A stretch of DNA of 64,000 nucleotides, taken from the NCBI RefSeq assembly GCF_030548205.1, contig NZ_JAUORV010000010.1:1-64000 (forward strand), given 5' to 3'. This document shows, piece after piece, positions 19,788 through 28,327 of the stretch. How positions within the stretch are numbered: position 1 is the stretch's first letter; each line of letters opens with the position of its first letter. The notes beneath the pieces are model-generated. The model saw only the letters and a program-made list of their open reading frames with translations. It had not been told where the DNA came from and ran no database searches. This stretch comes from Aliiglaciecola sp. 3_MG-2023. GTDB lineage: Bacteria > Pseudomonadota > Gammaproteobacteria > Enterobacterales > Alteromonadaceae. A program made the position numbers and the translations under genes.

Positions 19788-20486
19788 TTAAATAAACTGG
19801 TAAGCATCTCCGTAAAGATTTTCCAACAATAAACCTTGTTTTTGGAAATCATCACGGGCAACACCTGCCATCTCAAATCGACCAGCAACGTAAACCTGAT
19901 AAGGCTCCAGACTTACAATGTCAGTTAGAATCGCTTGATGTACCCATCCTGACTTACCTTGCCATTGTTCATCGGGCGCATCGACTACCGGAATAAATCG
20001 AAAATGCTTATGCTCTTTTTCGAGCTCAATTAGCACCTCGTATTCATACATATCAGCTAATTTTTGGGTGCCCCAGTATAAAAAAACGGGTTGGTCATCA
20101 GCTATTTTTAATCTTTGTTGAAGAATTGAGTAGGTATAGGAAAACCCCGTTCCACCCGCTAACAAAATAGTAGGTTTAATATCTGTATCGCGAAAAAAGG
20201 CTTCACCATGACCACCTTCGATGTCAATTTCTCCGTGGGTGTTCATTTTTTCTAGAACTTGCCCAGCATAATCGTTACCAGCGCCGGCTCCGATATGTAA
20301 CTCGATTTGATTGCTACCATCGGGAGCATTAGCAATAGAGAATGGGCGTGAGTCGTTTTCTCCCATAATAACTTTGACGTATTGTCCAGCTTTGAAGGAT
20401 ATTGGACTTAAAGCTGCCAATTTTACTCGGCTAACAATATCGGTTAAGGGTTCAATTGATTCTACTTTACAACATATTGATGACAT
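19788..20486 (-). CDS. fre: NAD(P)H-flavin reductase Fre
   Basis: Reduces free FMN/FAD with NAD(P)H, delivering reduced flavin to other enzymes in the cytoplasm. It is 232 residues (233 in E. coli). The FAD-binding motif RPFSIAN is at about 47-53. The NAD-binding region is LLAGGTGFSYTYSILQQ (about 108-124), followed by VFLYWGTQKLADMY. It starts 22 bases after the ubiD stop, the same ubiD-fre order as in E. coli, where reduced flavin is relevant to the prenyl-FMN cofactor of UbiD. Confidence 0.95.
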   Translation of the reverse strand: MSSICCKVESIEPLTDIVSRVKLAALSPISFKAGQYVKVIMGENDSRPFSIANAPDGSNQIELHIGAGAGNDYAGQVLEKMNTHGEIDIEGGHGEAFFRDTDIKPTILLAGGTGFSYTYSILQQRLKIADDQPVFLYWGTQKLADMYEYEVLIELEKEHKHFRFIPVVDAPDEQWQGKSGWVHQAILTDIVSLEPYQVYVAGRFEMAGVARDDFQKQGLLLENLYGDAYQFI

Positions 20487-20508
20487 AAAAACGCTAACTT
20501 CTCTTATA

Positions 20509-21987
20509 TTATTCAGGTTTAGGTGACAGCCCTAAGCTATCCCAAATTTCATCCACATAGGACTTAACTGCGGGATCCATTTCAATTGGCTCGCCCCACT
20601 CTCGGTCCGTTTCACCAGGCATTTTGTTGGTGGCATCCATTCCCATTTTGGAACCAAGGCCAGAAACAGGCGAGGCAAAATCTAAGTAATCGATGGGCGT
20701 GTTTTCAATTAAGGTGGTATCTCGTGCGGGATCCATACGGGTTGTAATGGCCCAAATAACATCGTTCCAATCTCTGGCATTGACGTCATCATCACAAACA
20801 ATCACAAATTTGGTATACATAAACTGACGTAAAAACGACCAGACTCCCATCATTACGCGTTTAGCATGGCCAGGATATTGTTTTTTCATGGTCACTACCG
20901 CTAATCGATAACTACAGCCCTCTGGCGGAAGATAAAAATCCACGATTTCAGGAAATTGCTTTTGCAAGATGGGGACAAAGACTTCATTTAAAGCGACACC
21001 CAAAATTGCCGGTTCATCAGGTGGTCTGCCAGTATAGGTGGAATGATAAATGGGATCTTTCCGATGAGTGATATGGGTGATAGTAAAAACTGGAAACTCA
21101 TCCACTTCGTTGTAGTAGCCAGTATGGTCTCCATAAGGCCCCTCGGGGGCGGTTTCACCAGGCGCAATGTAACCTTCTAAGACAATTTCCGCATTGGCGG
21201 GGACTTGCAGATCATTGCTGATGGATTTAACAACTTCAGTTTTATCTCCACGTAATAAGCCCGCAAAAGCATATTCCGACAGACTATCAGGAACCGGCGT
21301 AACAGCGCCAAGTATGGTTGCAGGATCAGCACCAAGGGCCACAGAAACTGGATAATTTTCACCCGGGTTTTGCTGACAAAACTCTCTAAAATCTAGAGCT
21401 CCACCGCGGTGAGACAACCAACGCATTATGACTTTATTTTTAGCAATTACCTGTTGGCGATAAATCCCTAAGTTCTGTCGTTTTTTGTTCGGACCGCGGG
21501 TAACCGTTAAGCCCCATGTAATTAAGGGAGCAACGTCGCCTGGCCAACAGCGCTGAATGGGAAGCGTCGACAAATCAACATCATCGCCGCTTATCACAAC
21601 TTGCTGACAAACCCCTTTGCGTACTTCTTTGGCGGGCATATTCAACACTTGTTTAAATACCGGCAGCTTTTCCCAAAGATCTTTTAACCCTTTAGGGGGA
21701 TCAGGCTCTTTTAAGTATGCCAGTAACTTACCCACTTCCCGCAGAGCGGTCACACTTTCTTGTCCCATACCCAATGCGACACGTTCTGGAGTGCCGAAAA
21801 GATTTGCTAAAACAGGAATTGAATGTCCTTTTGGGTTTTCAAATAAAATAGCCGGGCCGCCAGCACGCAATGTTCTGTCAGCAATTTCAGTCATTTCCAA
21901 GTCGGTATCCACTTCTTGCGTCACACGCTTGAGTTCACCTTTACTTTCTAACTGTGCAATAAAATCTCGTAAGTCTTTGTATTTCAT
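20509..21987 (-). CDS. ubiD: 3-octaprenyl-4-hydroxybenzoate decarboxylase UbiD
   Basis: Prenyl-FMN-dependent decarboxylase of ubiquinone biosynthesis. It is 492 residues (497 in E. coli). It begins [20 protein letters not shown]. The cofactor and metal-site region around [20 protein letters not shown] and the C-terminal stretch [19 protein letters not shown] are as in E. coli UbiD. It is the first gene of a two-gene operon with fre and is divergent from the DUF1579-like gene at 22147. Confidence 0.97.
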   Translation of the reverse strand: MKYKDLRDFIAQLESKGELKRVTQEVDTDLEMTEIADRTLRAGGPAILFENPKGHSIPVLANLFGTPERVALGMGQESVTALREVGKLLAYLKEPDPPKGLKDLWEKLPVFKQVLNMPAKEVRKGVCQQVVISGDDVDLSTLPIQRCWPGDVAPLITWGLTVTRGPNKKRQNLGIYRQQVIAKNKVIMRWLSHRGGALDFREFCQQNPGENYPVSVALGADPATILGAVTPVPDSLSEYAFAGLLRGDKTEVVKSISNDLQVPANAEIVLEGYIAPGETAPEGPYGDHTGYYNEVDEFPVFTITHITHRKDPIYHSTYTGRPPDEPAILGVALNEVFVPILQKQFPEIVDFYLPPEGCSYRLAVVTMKKQYPGHAKRVMMGVWSFLRQFMYTKFVIVCDDDVNARDWNDVIWAITTRMDPARDTTLIENTPIDYLDFASPVSGLGSKMGMDATNKMPGETDREWGEPIEMDPAVKSYVDEIWDSLGLSPKPE

Positions 21988-22146
21988 CTTGAACCGCTAT
22001 CTCTTCAGTGCCTGTAAGTATAAACCTGTGGAAGGCGTTATACGAGAGAAGTGGGAATTTAGTTGCAAAATAAATTGTTAAAATTTTGTAATTTTTTGAA
22101 TTCAAGGATAACCTAAGACTAGGTGATCAGTCATTGAACAAACCCT

Positions 22147-22656
22147 ATGGGAATAAAAATTAAACGCTGCCTATTATTCATTTTCACCTTGCTGAGTTTT
22201 TGCTCTTCAGCTGCCTGTAGGAAAGACGTTCACCGGCAGTTTGATTTCTGGCTAGGCACGTGGGACGTATATTCCACGCAAGGCAAAATTGTTGGCGTTA
22301 ATAAAATCACTCAGTTACTAGATGGCTGTAGCTTAAAGGAGGAATACCAAACGCCTTCGGGCTATCAAGGTCAAAGCATCAATATTTACGATACTCAAGA
22401 ACAGCAATGGCACCAAACTTGGGTAGATAATCAAGGTTTACTGCTGCTATTGAAGGGTAAATTTGACGGACACTCAATGATATTAACAGGTGAAGGACAA
22501 ACATCTAAAGGAGAAAAAATAATGCATAAAATCACATGGACGCCTAGAACGGATGAAACCGACAAAATCGTGCGTCAGCATTGGCAGTCAAGCCAAGATA
22601 ATGGTGAGACATGGTCAACTTTGTTTGATGGAAAATATGTAAAACGAAAAAAATAG
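22147..22656 (+). CDS. Exported DUF1579-like protein
   Basis: A 169-residue protein with an N-terminal signal sequence (about 1-23, ending SSAA, with Cys24 following). The mature part begins with FDFWLGTWDVY, a hallmark of the small lipocalin-like/DUF1579 beta-barrel proteins. It continues with alternating beta-strand patterns (WHQTWVDNQGLLLLLKG, KITWTPRTDE). No catalytic motif was seen. An 8-base inverted repeat GTTAATTG/CAATTAAC (22656-22675) follows the stop. Confidence 0.7.
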   Translation: MGIKIKRCLLFIFTLLSFCSSAACRKDVHRQFDFWLGTWDVYSTQGKIVGVNKITQLLDGCSLKEEYQTPSGYQGQSINIYDTQEQQWHQTWVDNQGLLLLLKGKFDGHSMILTGEGQTSKGEKIMHKITWTPRTDETDKIVRQHWQSSQDNGETWSTLFDGKYVKRKK

Positions 22657-22708
22657 TTAATTGCAATCAATTAACGCAAGTTAGTTAACATAAATAGAAG
22701 AGTAAATT

Positions 22709-22945
22709 ATGCCTTTCAACAACGAACTTACCGAAGAACTAAACCTCATATTAAAATTCCCCAACAAAAGCCTTATGCAAGGATTAAAAATTCACCATGA
22801 TGCCGAACAATCTATGGTTGATGCAGCAAAAAGGTTATTTGATAAAGGTGTCGTTAGTCAGCCTGATGGTGGCTACCTAACTGATTTGGGACACGACTTA
22901 GCTGAACATGCCCAAGTCATTCAGTCTGCTTTAACATCTAGGTAA
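22709..22945 (+). CDS. Small conserved protein, TIGR02647-like
   Basis: A 78-residue cytoplasmic protein beginning MPFNNELTEELNLILKFPN, with LKIHHDAEQSMVDAAKRLFD and the ending VSQPDGGYLTDLGHDLAEHA. This wording matches my recollection of the TIGR02647 family, a small protein of unknown function found in gammaproteobacteria. The QPDGGYLTDLG element looks like a winged-helix wing, which would suggest nucleic-acid binding, but this is not shown. It follows the DUF1579-like gene by 52 bases and may share its transcript. Confidence 0.75.
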   Translation: MPFNNELTEELNLILKFPNKSLMQGLKIHHDAEQSMVDAAKRLFDKGVVSQPDGGYLTDLGHDLAEHAQVIQSALTSR

Positions 22946-23071
22946 AATTTATATCACTGACACTGACAACGGTTGAATCGACTGTTGTCTTTGGCAGCAT
23001 CTACAGATTGAAGCCTCTTGCCCTTTGAGTTGCTGACAAATTAGGTTTTATATTTAGTATTTTGTGAAAAT

Positions 23072-23079
23072 GTCGATAC
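23072..23079 (+). promoter_or_regulatory. Possible FliA (sigma-28) -10 element for motX
   Basis: GTCGATAC matches the flagellar sigma-28 -10 consensus GCCGATAA at six of eight positions. It lies 44 bases before the motX ATG. The -35 match is weak (TTTA instead of TAAA at 15 bases). Flagellar sigma control of motX is known in Vibrio. Confidence 0.35.
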
Positions 23080-23123
23080 AATCATCATAGCTGGTTATTT
23101 TTTGACTCTACGGAACCTTCGAT

Positions 23124-23753
23124 ATGCGCCTGTATAAATTGACTTCTTTTATTTCAATGTTGACGTTACTGTCATTTCATTCACACAGTGCTGAGCCAAT
23201 CAAAGCGGTTGAACTTTATAGTCAAGATGAACTAATTGAGTTGATCAATCGCAATGAACATTTAGACCGGGTGGTATTGGACAGATGTCAACTTGTGCAG
23301 GATATTGAAGCTCGTGCTGAAACCTTAAAAATACCTTCTTTTCAATTTTTGTGGGGAGATATGTTGGCTTGGGGTGTTTGTGTAGATGCTGAGCCAACAA
23401 GGGGCATAAGTTACATGCAGGAAGCTGCTGATCAAGGTCTACCTGCGGCTTTAGAACAATTAGGCAGATACTATTCCATGGGCAGGCTAGTGCAAGAAGA
23501 CAAACAGCGGGCGGTTGTTTACTTACGAGAAGCATCGGCGCTTGGCAATCTTAAGGCTCAGATTCAACTGGCCGATTTATTTATCGATGGATATGGCAGT
23601 CCATACGATTATGAAGACGTATATCACTGGTTATACAACGCCGTCACCAATGACAAAAAGACCCATTCAAAGATAGCAAATTGCATGCATGATTTAGAAA
23701 AGTTAATGCACCCTAAAGCCGTCCGCAAAGCAAAGCGCCCGTTGGATAGCTAG
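23124..23753 (+). CDS. motX: Sodium-type flagellar motor protein MotX
   Basis: Periplasmic component of the T-ring of the Na+-driven polar flagellar motor, which with MotY helps seat the PomA/PomB stator. It is 209 residues. The signal peptide is about 1-22 (ending HSHSAE). The family wording is clear: DRCQLVQDIEARA, FLWGDMLAWGVCV, YMQEAADQGLPAALEQLGRY and YGSPYDYEDVYHWLYNAV. Sel1-like repeats (about 85-175) are built from the A-x2-G-x3-A-x2-L-G-x2-Y pattern. It stands alone, away from other motility genes, as in Vibrio and Shewanella. Its stop is one base from the convergent gene at 23755. Confidence 0.92.
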   Translation: MRLYKLTSFISMLTLLSFHSHSAEPIKAVELYSQDELIELINRNEHLDRVVLDRCQLVQDIEARAETLKIPSFQFLWGDMLAWGVCVDAEPTRGISYMQEAADQGLPAALEQLGRYYSMGRLVQEDKQRAVVYLREASALGNLKAQIQLADLFIDGYGSPYDYEDVYHWLYNAVTNDKKTHSKIANCMHDLEKLMHPKAVRKAKRPLDS

Positions 23754-23754
23754 A

Positions 23755-24420
23755 TTATTCATTTGATGGTGCGGAGTTAGGCTGACTAAAGGTTTCAAAC
23801 TGATGGGGCAAAAACTTAGCAAGTTGACCAGACAAATCCACGTAGGTTTTCAACGCTGTTGGTAAAGATGCGTAAATTTTTGGTAGATTGTCGAGAAGTT
23901 TAAGGTTGTTCACTTTTTTCGCTTGCTCAAGTGCCATAGGGATATTGGCAAAGGAACTAAACATTAATAAACAATGTTTTAAGTCCCGTTGAAAGCCTTG
24001 CACCTTATCGGGTTGCTGATTTTCTACTTGTTGCCAACAACTCTGCCAAACAGATTCCAAATGACTGTGTCCAGTTAATAAACCCTGAAGCCACTGGCTC
24101 ACGGCAATATCTTGATTTAAATCATCAGGTAAAGGCTTTCCCTTTTCAGGATATTCAATGAGATTTTCACGCATGTTTGCCAACTCATGTTGCAATACCC
24201 CCATTAACACCTCGGCAATATGATCTATTTCTGACTCTGAAATTCCTGCGCCTCGTTGTTTAAATGCCCAACCGAGCCAAACATCAGGCATGGGGATCTC
24301 GGGTGCAGCACTAACAGCAAAGACTAACCCAGCCAAATAATGTGATCTGTGCAATAGCCTTGGATATTGCCTACAAATTTTTTCAAGCTGTTGTAAAGCT
24401 TCAGGTTTCACGAAAGGCAA
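23755..24420 (-). CDS. UPF0149/YecA-like protein
   Basis: A 221-residue, mostly helical cytoplasmic protein. The segment EIPMPDVWLGWAFKQ (about 40-54) resembles the characteristic MPSxWL/MPxxxL segment of the UPF0149 (YgfB/YecA) family, whose members have no settled biochemical function. The C-terminal metal-binding SEC-C motif found in some YecA proteins is absent; the tail is QPNSAPSNE. It is convergent with motX and divergent from the TonB receptor, and the Zur-like operator lies about 90 bases upstream of its start. Confidence 0.55.
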   Translation of the reverse strand: MPFVKPEALQQLEKICRQYPRLLHRSHYLAGLVFAVSAAPEIPMPDVWLGWAFKQRGAGISESEIDHIAEVLMGVLQHELANMRENLIEYPEKGKPLPDDLNQDIAVSQWLQGLLTGHSHLESVWQSCWQQVENQQPDKVQGFQRDLKHCLLMFSSFANIPMALEQAKKVNNLKLLDNLPKIYASLPTALKTYVDLSGQLAKFLPHQFETFSQPNSAPSNE

Positions 24421-24485
24421 TACTCATTCCTATTAGCACACAAAATCATCAACTCGGATAATCTTGAAGTTTACTGAAAAAACCA

Positions 24486-24538
24486 TTGACAAAAAAGCCT
24501 CCACTGACGTTATAATATATCAATTGATACAGTATAAC
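24486..24538 (+). promoter_or_regulatory. Promoter overlapped by a double Zur-like operator
   Basis: A -35 TTGACA (24486-24491) and -10 TATAAT (24511-24516) are seen with a 19-base spacer. Overlapping the -10 is GTTATAATATATC (24509-24521), 12 of 13 positions identical to the Zur box core GTTATAATATAAC. The inverted second copy GATACAGTATAAC (24526-24538) matches 10 of 13 and ends in AACATT as Zur sites do. The two boxes face each other around the palindrome TATCAATTGATA. Zinc-dependent repression by Zur is the natural reading, given the receptor's His-rich loops. Confidence 0.72.
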
Positions 24539-24574
24539 ATTGCGTTAACATCCATACTCAACAAGGGGATCATC

Positions 24575-26797
24575 TTGATTTCGCACCATTATTCCAAACT
24601 TGCCATTGCCACCGTTATCGCTTTGGGTGTCTCTACAGGCGTAGCGGCACAAACCAAACCGATTCAAAAAGACGAGCAAGAAATCGAAAAATTAGTGATT
24701 ACATCTCACCCACTTAATCCGACAATCCTTGAATCCACCACGCCAGTTTCAATTATTGCGGGTGAAAATTTGGAATCGAGAATTGCCCCAACTTTAGGTG
24801 AAACCCTAAAAAACGTGCCAGGTGTGCATAGCACTTATTTCGGCCCAGTTTCGAGTAGTCCTATTATTAGAGGACTTGATGGTCCAAGAGTCAAGATATT
24901 ACAAAATAGTCTGGATGCCTCAGATGCCTCAAGAGTAGGCCCAGATCATGCGGTGTCAACAGAAGCTGCTAACGCAACTCAAATAGAAGTGCTGCGTGGA
25001 CCAGCGACACTATTGTACGGCAGTGGCGCCATTGGCGGTGTTGTCAATATTGTAGATAATCGATTGCCAGTCCAAAGACGGGACGAAATCGAAGGTAAAG
25101 TGAGTTACCTACACGACTCAGTATCGAGTGAAGATTTATTTAATGTCAACGTTGATGGTGGAAATGACACTATTATGTGGCATTTTGATGCGTTTGATAG
25201 AGAAACTGAAGATTATTCAATTCCAGGCTCTGCAGACATTGACGGTACCGAAGACAGTGGAAAATTAGATAACTCTTTTATCGACGCAAACGGTTTTACT
25301 GCTGGTTTAGGCTGGGCTTCAGACAATGCTAATGTAGCATTTTCGTTTGGTCAATTAGACAGCGATTATGGCGTCCCAGGGCATTCTCATGAACATGAAG
25401 AAGATGAGCATGATGAAGATCATGACGAAGAAGAGCATGAAGAAGAAGAGGTATTCGCTAGCTTAGAACAAGATCGTTATCAATTTTTAGTTGATTTCCA
25501 CGATTTGGATGGATTTTTTAGCGAAGTTAAATTTCGCAGTGCATACACTGACTACAGCCATAGTGAAATTGAAGACGGCGCTATCGGCACTACATTTAGT
25601 AATGAATCCATAGAGTCTCGTTTGTGGGGTAAACATCGCAGTATTAATGGTTGGGAAGGTGTAATTGGATTAAATTACACAAACAGTGATTTCTCTGCCC
25701 TAGGTGAAGAAGCCTTTACCCCTGCATCAGAAAGTGACGCCTTCGCCTTATTCGTGCTTGAAGAAAAACAGGTAGATGACCTGTTATTTCAAATGGGTTT
25801 CCGCTATGAAAAGAGTGATATTTCTGTGGATAACAGCTTTTTTGAATCTATAGAAGACGACCATGCTGATGAAGACCACGATGAAGATGAACACGACGAA
25901 GAGATTTTCTTCGATGATCAAAGCTATTCAGCGTTAAGTTTATCAGCAGGGGTAGTTTGGAGCATACAAGACAACGCAACGCTGTCGTTTAATTATGCCC
26001 GTTCGGAAAGAGCGCCTTCATCCGCTGAAATCTATTCAAACGGTTTGCATATCGCCACAGGCACATATGAACTTGGTGCAGGGTTTGATATTGAATCCAG
26101 TGATGAAGCCGGGGAATATCATATTGTCCAGAATCTACAAGAGCCTGAAAAAGAAGTATCGAATAATCTCGATCTCACCTATCACTTTTCAGGCGAAAGC
26201 GTAGAAGCGACTTTTAGTATTTTCTACAATCAAATCGATGACTACTTGTTCCAAGAAAATACTGGGTTTACCTACGAAGATGGTCATATTCATAGCGAAG
26301 GGGAAGAAGAGGAACTCGACGAAGAGCATGATCATGAAGACGAGGAGCTAGCAATCTATTTATTCCGTCAACAAGACGCGGATATCTATGGTTTCGAGGC
26401 CGAAATAGACTGGCATTTCACTGAACAGATTCGCTTAGAAACTTTTGCAGATATTACTAAAGCTGAATTGACTACAGGAGAAAACTTACCTCGCATTCCA
26501 CCGGCTAGAATTGGCTTTGGCTTACATTTCGACAGTGATTATTGGCATGCTGAAGTTGGTGCCACTTACAACGCAAAACAAACGGATATTGCTGACTATG
26601 AAACCGAAACAGCAGGTTACACCTTGGTCAATGCTGCGTTTAATTACTACACAGATGTTGCTGACAATGAATTAGTACTGTTTGTAAGAGGTAACAACTT
26701 ACTTGATAAAGAGGCTCGAGTTCATGCCTCGTTTATTAAAGACGTAGCACCTTTACCGGGTCGCTCTGTTGTCCTTGGAGCAAGACTACACTTCTAA
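24575..26797 (+). CDS. TonB-dependent receptor, probable zinc receptor (ZnuD-like)
   Basis: Outer-membrane receptor, 740 residues from TTG 24575. That start follows AAGGGG by six bases and gives a clean signal peptide (about 1-26, ending GVAAQ). An upstream ATG at 24464 would lie before the promoter, so it is rejected. The plug (about 40-165) contains LGETLKNVPGVHSTYFGP, IIRGLDGPRVKIL and VLRGPATLLYGSGAIGGVVN. A 22-strand barrel follows, ending VVLGARLHF. Three loops are extremely rich in His/Asp/Glu: about 270-292, 429-444 and 569-592. Such loops and a Zur-type operator are hallmarks of the zinc receptor ZnuD. Copper or other divalent metals are alternatives. Confidence 0.88.
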   Translation: MISHHYSKLAIATVIALGVSTGVAAQTKPIQKDEQEIEKLVITSHPLNPTILESTTPVSIIAGENLESRIAPTLGETLKNVPGVHSTYFGPVSSSPIIRGLDGPRVKILQNSLDASDASRVGPDHAVSTEAANATQIEVLRGPATLLYGSGAIGGVVNIVDNRLPVQRRDEIEGKVSYLHDSVSSEDLFNVNVDGGNDTIMWHFDAFDRETEDYSIPGSADIDGTEDSGKLDNSFIDANGFTAGLGWASDNANVAFSFGQLDSDYGVPGHSHEHEEDEHDEDHDEEEHEEEEVFASLEQDRYQFLVDFHDLDGFFSEVKFRSAYTDYSHSEIEDGAIGTTFSNESIESRLWGKHRSINGWEGVIGLNYTNSDFSALGEEAFTPASESDAFALFVLEEKQVDDLLFQMGFRYEKSDISVDNSFFESIEDDHADEDHDEDEHDEEIFFDDQSYSALSLSAGVVWSIQDNATLSFNYARSERAPSSAEIYSNGLHIATGTYELGAGFDIESSDEAGEYHIVQNLQEPEKEVSNNLDLTYHFSGESVEATFSIFYNQIDDYLFQENTGFTYEDGHIHSEGEEEELDEEHDHEDEELAIYLFRQQDADIYGFEAEIDWHFTEQIRLETFADITKAELTTGENLPRIPPARIGFGLHFDSDYWHAEVGATYNAKQTDIADYETETAGYTLVNAAFNYYTDVADNELVLFVRGNNLLDKEARVHASFIKDVAPLPGRSVVLGARLHF

Positions 26798-26805
26798 TCA
26801 TAAAA

Positions 26806-26862
26806 ATACCTACCCCGGGCCTCGCATCACAATGGTGATGTAAGGTCAGGGGGCTAGGTAGC
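26806..26862. repeat. Long imperfect hairpin after the zinc-receptor gene
   Basis: An inverted repeat of about 57 bases: TACCTACCCC... pairs with ...GGGGGCTAGGTA, and GCATCAC pairs with GTGATG around loop AATG. There is no T-run, so it is not a standard terminator. The rest of 26863-27105 is A/T-rich and I see no gene there. Confidence 0.6.
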
Positions 26863-27105
26863 TAGTTATGTACACTGTCATTTCCCACTTACAACATTCA
26901 CTGTCAATAGATTCAATCACTACCACTTCATATTTACATCAATTCATACATCAATCAGTATCTTAGAAGATATTATTAGGCTCATTTAGACACTACCTAA
27001 GTGACAACGATCTTTGCCTAAGTTAAGCTAAATCATCATTCGTTAGCCCATACTAAGTTGCACAACCAGTGAATGGAAAATGGGTCTGAGTAAATTTGGT
27101 ATCTT

Positions 27106-28302
27106 ATGAAAAAATTCGGCCCTGCTCTTTTAGTAACCGCGGCATTTATTGGTCCAGGTACAGTCACAACAGCTACCCTAGCAGGAGGGAACTTTGGTTT
27201 TACCTTGTTATGGGCACTCGTATTTTCTGTTATCGCGACCTTTGTTTTGCAGGAAATGGCGTCGCGGTTGGGATTAGTAACGGGGAACGGCTTAGCGGAA
27301 GCAATTAGCCAACAGTTCACCGGAATGAAAAGGATATTCGCAATTTTGCTAGTGGTAAGTGCCATTGGAGTGGGTAACGCAGCCTACCAAGGAGGCAACT
27401 TAACGGGTGCAGCCATGGGGTTGGCAGGGTTCTCCGGCGGCGCATTAACCCATTGGGTTTGGTTGCTCGCCACCATTGCCACTGGCTTATTGCTCACTGG
27501 GCAATACAAGTGGGTCGAAAAATCCCTTATTGCTCTGGTTTTAACCATGTCAACTGTCTTTGTCGCCACTATGTTTTTGGCGGGGCCTGATTTACTCGAT
27601 GTCATTCAAGGTGCACTAACCTTTGACTTTCCTGACGGCAGCAGCTTAATGGTAATAGCCCTAGTAGGCACTACGGTTGTACCTTATAACTTATTTTTAC
27701 ATGCCAGTATTGTCGCTAAAAACGCACCAAGTGATGACAATCTGGATATAGCCCTGAGAAATAACCGTATAGACAGCAGTTTGTCGATAGGTTTAGGGGG
27801 CTTAATTACCTTATCAATATTATCTTGCGCGGCGAGTACGTTTTTCGTCACCCAAACTCAAGTAGACGCTGCCAATATAGGTCAGCAACTCACTCCGTTA
27901 CTGGGAGAATACGCCAACACATTTTTTGCTATTGGCTTATTCGCAGCAGGGCTTACAAGTGCGATTACCGCGCCTTTAGCCGCAGCTTATGCAGTTTGTG
28001 GTGCTTTAGGTTGGAAGACTGAACTTACAGATATTCGATTTAAGTGTGTTTGGCTATCAGTCATGTTAGTGGGAGTAGTTTTTGCCAGTAGTGGCATAAA
28101 ACCTTTAGTTGCGATTTTATTTGCCCAAGCAACAAACGGTTTACTGTTACCGATTATCGCTGTTTTCCTGATTTGGACGTTAAATAACAACAAGCTCATG
28201 GGCCAACATAAAAATGGCCTTCTAGCTAACATAGTGGGCGGATTAATTGTTGTATTCGTATCTGTTTTAGGGCTGTATAAACTTATCAGTGTGTTTATCT
28301 GA
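27106..28302 (+). CDS. Nramp-family transporter with non-canonical metal-site motifs
   Basis: A 398-residue inner-membrane protein with about eleven membrane spans. It has the Nramp/MntH fold pattern, including an N-terminal span GPALLVTAAFIGPGTVTTAT and a TM6 region TTVVPYNLFLHASIV. In MntH/DMT1 the TM1 motif is DPGN and the TM6 motif is MPHN; these residues bind Mn/Fe. Here TM1 reads G16-P-G-T19 and TM6 reads V192-P-Y-N195, so the metal-binding Asp, Asn and Met are all replaced. Transport of manganese is therefore doubtful and the substrate is unknown. It lies 308 bases after the zinc-type receptor and is convergent with the PatB-like gene. Confidence 0.85.
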   Translation: MKKFGPALLVTAAFIGPGTVTTATLAGGNFGFTLLWALVFSVIATFVLQEMASRLGLVTGNGLAEAISQQFTGMKRIFAILLVVSAIGVGNAAYQGGNLTGAAMGLAGFSGGALTHWVWLLATIATGLLLTGQYKWVEKSLIALVLTMSTVFVATMFLAGPDLLDVIQGALTFDFPDGSSLMVIALVGTTVVPYNLFLHASIVAKNAPSDDNLDIALRNNRIDSSLSIGLGGLITLSILSCAASTFFVTQTQVDAANIGQQLTPLLGEYANTFFAIGLFAAGLTSAITAPLAAAYAVCGALGWKTELTDIRFKCVWLSVMLVGVVFASSGIKPLVAILFAQATNGLLLPIIAVFLIWTLNNNKLMGQHKNGLLANIVGGLIVVFVSVLGLYKLISVFI

Positions 28303-28327
28303 TATGCCACAGCCCCAAAACCATGAA

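Noticed and set aside
24464-24574. Upstream ATG (24464) as the start of the zinc-type TonB receptor
   Set aside because: It would precede the promoter and Zur-like operator and would bury the signal peptide.
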